NCBI RefSeq assembly: GCF_028682635.1
Contig: NZ_JANHLK010000021.1
Coordinates: forward strand, 1 to 64,000
Direction of reading: 5' to 3'
DNA: 64,000 nt
DNA from: Pseudomonas putida
Lineage (GTDB): Bacteria > Pseudomonadota > Gammaproteobacteria > Pseudomonadales > Pseudomonadaceae
Each line of letters begins with the position of its first letter. Positions within the stretch are counted from its first letter, which is position 1. The notes under the pieces were generated by a model. The model saw only the letters and a list, made by a program, of their open reading frames with translations. It did not search any database and was not told the DNA's origin. The position numbers were made by a program, and so were the translations under genes. Shown piece by piece: positions 60,884 to 64,000 of the stretch.

Positions 60884-62329
60884 TTAAAACCATGCACTCA
60901 GCAACCCTGCGCCCAATGCCACCAACGCGGTATTAAGACAGACCAGCGCGAAACCAAACCTTACCAGTTCGCCTTCTTCTCGGGCCTGGGTTTTAGCCAG
61001 TCCCAGAATCAGCATGACGATCGACAGCGAGCCCAGCGCCGCATGCCCGGCCGCGCTGTTTTGTACCGCGGCCAGCAACAGGCGGGAAGACTCGGGCAGC
61101 ATCGCAATGGCCGGCATGAAGATCGCGTTGCCGCCGACATTCGAGCCGGTCATGTAGCCTGACAGCGCCCCGAGCATGGCAACCAAAGAGGTCGCGGCGG
61201 TGGGCGACAGGCCCGCCAACAGTTGCATCAGCCCCGCCAGGAAACCGGCCTTCACCATCATCTGCGACATCGCCAGAAAGAAGAAGATGGTCAGCAATGG
61301 CCGCTTCACCCGCGCGACCAACGCAGCAGGCAGCCCCGTCTGGCGTTGTGCACTGCGCGTGTGAAATCCCAGCCCGATCAGCACCAGAATCAGTGCCACA
61401 CCCGGTGAGGCGAGGGGTTTCCAGGTGACCTGGCTGCCCTGGACGATCCAGCTATCCTGCCAGGCGGTTAGGCTCCAGAGCAGTTTCAAGCCGACGATGT
61501 AGGCAATCAACAGCAGGTACGGCCAGGCCTGACGCGGCCATTGCACCGAGCCACGTTCGCCATCGCTGCGGCGCAGGCGCCACAGCCCGCAAGCGAGCAC
61601 GGCAACTGCCGTCACCAGCCCCGCCGCAACGCCCGCCACCTCCGGCCCGAACCAGCGGCTGGCACTGTAGAGCACCGCCACGAACAGCAGCCAGAAAACG
61701 CCCAGTGTCCGCCATTCACGCGGCTCGCGAACGCCTGCCAGATACAGGGCCAGCGCACTGAGGCCGAAAAACACCGGCGCGCTGATCAAGGCCGAGGTCG
61801 CAGCCAGCGCGGATGCGTCCAAATGTGCCAGGGACGCGCCAATGACCGAGGCCAGGCCCAGGGTTCCCCACGGCATGATCGCCATGCCGGTCAGCGCTAT
61901 TCGTAGCGCGACCCGGCGCTCAAAAAGGCTGAGTAGCAGGGGGACCGTGGCGATCAATGACACGCCAAAACCGGTCATTGCCTCCAGTAGCGGCGCCAGC
62001 CCGAGCACGATGAACACGACCTGGTCGCCGCGTCCCAGCCCCAGTGAACGCACCCATTGGCTCAGCGCCAGGTTGACCCCCAGGCGCTCGATGAAAATCA
62101 CGAAGGCCAGACCCGGCACGATCACGAACGCGGTACTGGCAAACAGCACGGCGGTGTCTCGAGCGGCAGCCAGCACGCTGTCCGGGCGCCACGCGTCGGC
62201 AGCACCGGCCAGCCAGAGCACCATCACCAGCAGGGTGCCTGCCATTGCGGCGTGAACGGGCGGCCGGCGCAGCACCACGAGCATGGCCGTCACCAACAGC
62301 ACAGGGGAAAGATGAAACAGTGCGAGCAT
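60884..62329 (-). CDS. L-lactate permease family transporter
   Basis: 481 residues from the ATG giving MLALFHLSPVLLVTAM; codons upstream are open but not protein-like. About 12-14 membrane helices with the family features LAPLLEAMTGFGVSLIATVP, MPWGTLGLASVIGASLAH, ALSGYMTGSNVGGNAIFMPA and VQNSAAGHAALGSLSIVMLI. It should import lactate, glycolate or a similar acid. It is divergent from an Lrp/AsnC regulator gene, whose binding site may be the palindrome at 62436. Confidence 0.88.
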   Translation of the reverse strand: MLALFHLSPVLLVTAMLVVLRRPPVHAAMAGTLLVMVLWLAGAADAWRPDSVLAAARDTAVLFASTAFVIVPGLAFVIFIERLGVNLALSQWVRSLGLGRGDQVVFIVLGLAPLLEAMTGFGVSLIATVPLLLSLFERRVALRIALTGMAIMPWGTLGLASVIGASLAHLDASALAATSALISAPVFFGLSALALYLAGVREPREWRTLGVFWLLFVAVLYSASRWFGPEVAGVAAGLVTAVAVLACGLWRLRRSDGERGSVQWPRQAWPYLLLIAYIVGLKLLWSLTAWQDSWIVQGSQVTWKPLASPGVALILVLIGLGFHTRSAQRQTGLPAALVARVKRPLLTIFFFLAMSQMMVKAGFLAGLMQLLAGLSPTAATSLVAMLGALSGYMTGSNVGGNAIFMPAIAMLPESSRLLLAAVQNSAAGHAALGSLSIVMLILGLAKTQAREEGELVRFGFALVCLNTALVALGAGLLSAWF

Positions 62330-62392
62330 GCCAGACGATCCTTGTGTGAGTCTCCAACCAGGCTGCCCATGCGGCCTGCCAGCAAGATAATA

Positions 62393-62450
62393 TTTCTCGT
62401 GGCTAGATAAAGGGGTGCTGTTTTCTGCTAGTTTTCGAGAAATTTTCTCG
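62393..62450. promoter_or_regulatory. Palindrome in the permease/Lrp intergenic region
   Basis: CGAGAAATTTTCTCG (62436-62450) is a perfect palindrome directly before the Lrp-type gene, and a half copy TTTCTCG lies at 62393-62399. Likely operator of the regulator for itself and the permease. Confidence 0.55.
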
Positions 62451-62460
62451 CGGACTGACC

Positions 62461-62949
62461 ATGGCAAAACTCGACGTTGCATCTGAATCCCTGGACAAAT
62501 TCGACCGTGCCATCCTCAACCTGGTCCAGCGCGACAACACCACACCGCTGCGCCTGATGGCCGAACAGGTCAATCTTTCCACGGCCGCTGTTCAGCGCCG
62601 TATCAAGCGGATGGAGGAGAGGGGCGTGATTACGGGCAACGTCGCCATCGTCGATCCCACCGCGGTAGGAAGGCCGATCACCATCATCGTGGAAGTGATG
62701 ACCGAGCGCACCAGTATCGAGGCGCTGGAGGCGATGAAAGCGCACTTCGCGGTGCCCGAAGTCCAGCAGTGCTACTACGTCACCGGCGAAGTGGATTTCG
62801 TCCTGGTGCTGACCGTAACCAGCATGCAGGAGTACCAGGCCCTGGCGCGGCGATTGTTTGCCGAAAATCCCAACGTGACCTGGTTCAAGACCATTGTGGC
62901 CCTGGATCGGGTGAAGGTCGGGATGGCGGTGCCGAGCGTGCCTGGGTAA
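62461..62949 (+). CDS. Lrp/AsnC-family transcriptional regulator
   Basis: 162 residues. AsnC helix-turn-helix (LDKFDRAILNLVQRDNTTPL, VNLSTAAVQRRIKRMEERGVI) followed by the RAM/AsnC ligand domain with VQQCYYVTGEVDFVLVLTV and a closing IVALDRVKVG. It is divergent from the permease gene and probably controls it in response to an amino acid or acid. Ligand unknown. Confidence 0.92.
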   Translation: MAKLDVASESLDKFDRAILNLVQRDNTTPLRLMAEQVNLSTAAVQRRIKRMEERGVITGNVAIVDPTAVGRPITIIVEVMTERTSIEALEAMKAHFAVPEVQQCYYVTGEVDFVLVLTVTSMQEYQALARRLFAENPNVTWFKTIVALDRVKVGMAVPSVPG

Positions 62950-62963
62950 CAGCTGGTCAAGCG

Positions 62964-63254
62964 TTATGTGATCTGCACAATGACCGGACCTTCCGTCACG
63001 ATCGGCGGCTGCGCGTGAATATCCGATGCATTTTTCTGAATCCATTCCCGCGCGACTTTCAAGCTTGCATCGCTGCCGGCCTTGTCCGTGCAAACAGTCA
63101 CCGCCGTACCGCCATCACCGGTATTGAGCAGTGTGTAGCTGACCAGGCCAGGTACTTTCCGCAGGGCAGCTTCGACGTCGGTTTGGCGCTCTTCCAATCG
63201 CTCGAAAAGCTGCTTTGCTCCAGCACCCAGGTAGGTTCTTATAACCGCATACAT
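62964..63254 (-). CDS. Small dimeric alpha/beta-barrel protein (ABM-like)
   Basis: 96 residues. The ferredoxin-like pattern MYAVIRTYLGAGAKQLFERLEERQ ... ALRKVPGLVSYTLLNTGDGGTAV ... AREWIQKNASD resembles the antibiotic biosynthesis monooxygenase group. Clear ribosome binding site. No catalytic claim can be made; such proteins range from haem-degrading enzymes to stress proteins. The 274 bp beyond its start (63255-63528) hold no gene. Confidence 0.7.
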   Translation of the reverse strand: MYAVIRTYLGAGAKQLFERLEERQTDVEAALRKVPGLVSYTLLNTGDGGTAVTVCTDKAGSDASLKVAREWIQKNASDIHAQPPIVTEGPVIVQIT

Positions 63255-63528
63255 GGTCGTCTCCTTCGGGGAGCACCGTCTTGATGGCTATCCAGATCCG
63301 CTGATGGGTGCGCTCACCCAAGTGTCAATTCACCCCGATTCATTAAGCTTAGCCACACGCCGGCGACAAGCGAAATGCAACGACCACCGGGTGCTTTTTG
63401 CAGATTGGTGCGGTGCCCGTCGTGAACGGCACCAATCGACCCGTAATGTACTTCAGGATGATAGAGACCGATTAGGGGCAGCAACCAGGCTCGCGCCGCG
63501 TACGCCCGCTTCTGGCCGATAGACTGAA

Positions 63529-63975
63529 TCAGGTGTCGCCTAGCAGCATGATATGAGTAGCATGGACATCCTCTGTTCGCATGAAACCGCAGTGCAGGTA
63601 AAACGCGTCTCCTTCGGACGTATCGGTGGAGAGACGCACGTTCTGAAAGCGAAGAGTGGCATGTGCAACCAGCGCTTTTACTAGCGTTTGACCCACGTGT
63701 TGTCCCCTTGAAGAAGCTGCGACGTAAACCCGTCGCAGCCTTGCCGTATTAGTCTCGCCATATGGATCAACTGAAAGGCCTCCGATGCCTATCAGTTGCT
63801 GGTTGAAATACGCCGCCATAAGGCATTCTCCGGGTGCATCGAAGCGATTCGCTCCGCAGTGCCAGTCGGCAATCAGCCGAGTGAGAAACCTGAAACCCTC
63901 TCCAACTGCCTCTTTTTCCAAGACTTGAATCTGTGGCGGCAGGTGCGTGATCTGATGAATGTTGACTTGTTTCAT
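63529..63975 (-). CDS. GNAT-family N-acetyltransferase
   Basis: 148 residues. GNAT fold with LIGIGGLSVDPYGE, the acetyl-CoA motif VYVAASSRGQHVGQTLVKALV (the usual RxxGxG is here S-R-G-Q-H-V-G), and FYLHCGFMRTED near the end. Substrate unknown. It ends the window at the right edge with its start inside the window. Confidence 0.85.
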   Translation of the reverse strand: MKQVNIHQITHLPPQIQVLEKEAVGEGFRFLTRLIADWHCGANRFDAPGECLMAAYFNQQLIGIGGLSVDPYGETNTARLRRVYVAASSRGQHVGQTLVKALVAHATLRFQNVRLSTDTSEGDAFYLHCGFMRTEDVHATHIMLLGDT

Positions 63976-64000
63976 GCATCCGCCTTGATTCGGTGTGAAA

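Noticed and set aside
1..64000. CRISPR array, prophage, integrase or transposase
   Set aside because: No regularly spaced repeats, no phage or transposase proteins seen; the only repeats are REP doublets and one palindromic element.

Overview
The window looks like chromosomal DNA of a Pseudomonas from the fluorescens group. It is GC-rich, has densely packed operons, carries ten REP doublets (paired inverted copies of a GGGAGCGAGCTTGCTCGCGA-like motif), and its gene families are typical of that group. No tRNA, rRNA, CRISPR array, integrase, transposase or prophage was seen.

Layout. 1-7.6 kb: 3' part of a type VI secretion operon (end of tssM, tssA, tssF, tssG, tssJ, tssE, a TssA-like/OmpA hybrid) and an exported unknown. 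7.6-11.7 kb: periplasmic nitrate reductase napEDABC on the minus strand. 12.1-15.9 kb: a DeoR regulator and a gamma-glutamyl-polyamine type oxidoreductase/synthetase pair. 16.3-24.3 kb: chrA, then a molybdenum region: LysR regulator, a moaB gene reduced to its two ends, a bestrophin, moaA, an FdhF/YdeP oxidoreductase, and a REP-flanked wreck of a cioAB oxidase operon. 24.4-26 kb: CAP-domain protein and SleB-type hydrolase.

26.0-29.4 kb is the most interesting region. An NtrC-like site, an IHF-like site, a textbook sigma-54 promoter and a guanidine-II (mini-ykkC) riboswitch with two ACGA-loop hairpins precede a three-gene operon: an isopenicillin-N-synthase-like 2OG/Fe(II) oxygenase, a 312-aa protein of unknown family, and a solute-binding protein of the urea/guanidine-carboxylase-associated type without its own permease or ATPase. 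I infer a guanidine-induced, nitrogen-controlled pathway acting on a guanidino compound.

29.4-33.4 kb: DoxX protein, ProA-like dehydrogenase, small unknowns and a GNAT enzyme. 33.6-39.9 kb: a second little-described unit of seven overlapping or closely spaced genes (thermostable-hemolysin-family protein, adenylating enzyme, haem-oxygenase-like diiron protein, SDR, TPR protein, response regulator, sensor kinase). It resembles a small-molecule pathway with its own two-component system, and a hairpin sequesters its first ribosome binding site. 39.9-42.8 kb: arsRBCH. 43.4-45.7 kb: sulfonate-type binding protein and FMN monooxygenase (sulfur scavenging). 45.8-50.8 kb: an endonuclease with an Ada-like tail and a three-subunit membrane gluconate-type dehydrogenase. 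50.8-51.35 kb: a palindromic non-coding repeat element. 51.4-59.6 kb: sugar-acid catabolism (FucD-like and GarD-like dehydratases, ketoglutarate-semialdehyde dehydrogenase, Ldh-family enzyme, MFS transporter, LysR). 59.6-64 kb: ClpP-like protein, KGG stress protein, lactate-permease-family transporter with divergent Lrp regulator, and two small enzymes.

All identifications come from reading the translated sequence and from memory of the families; no database search was run.
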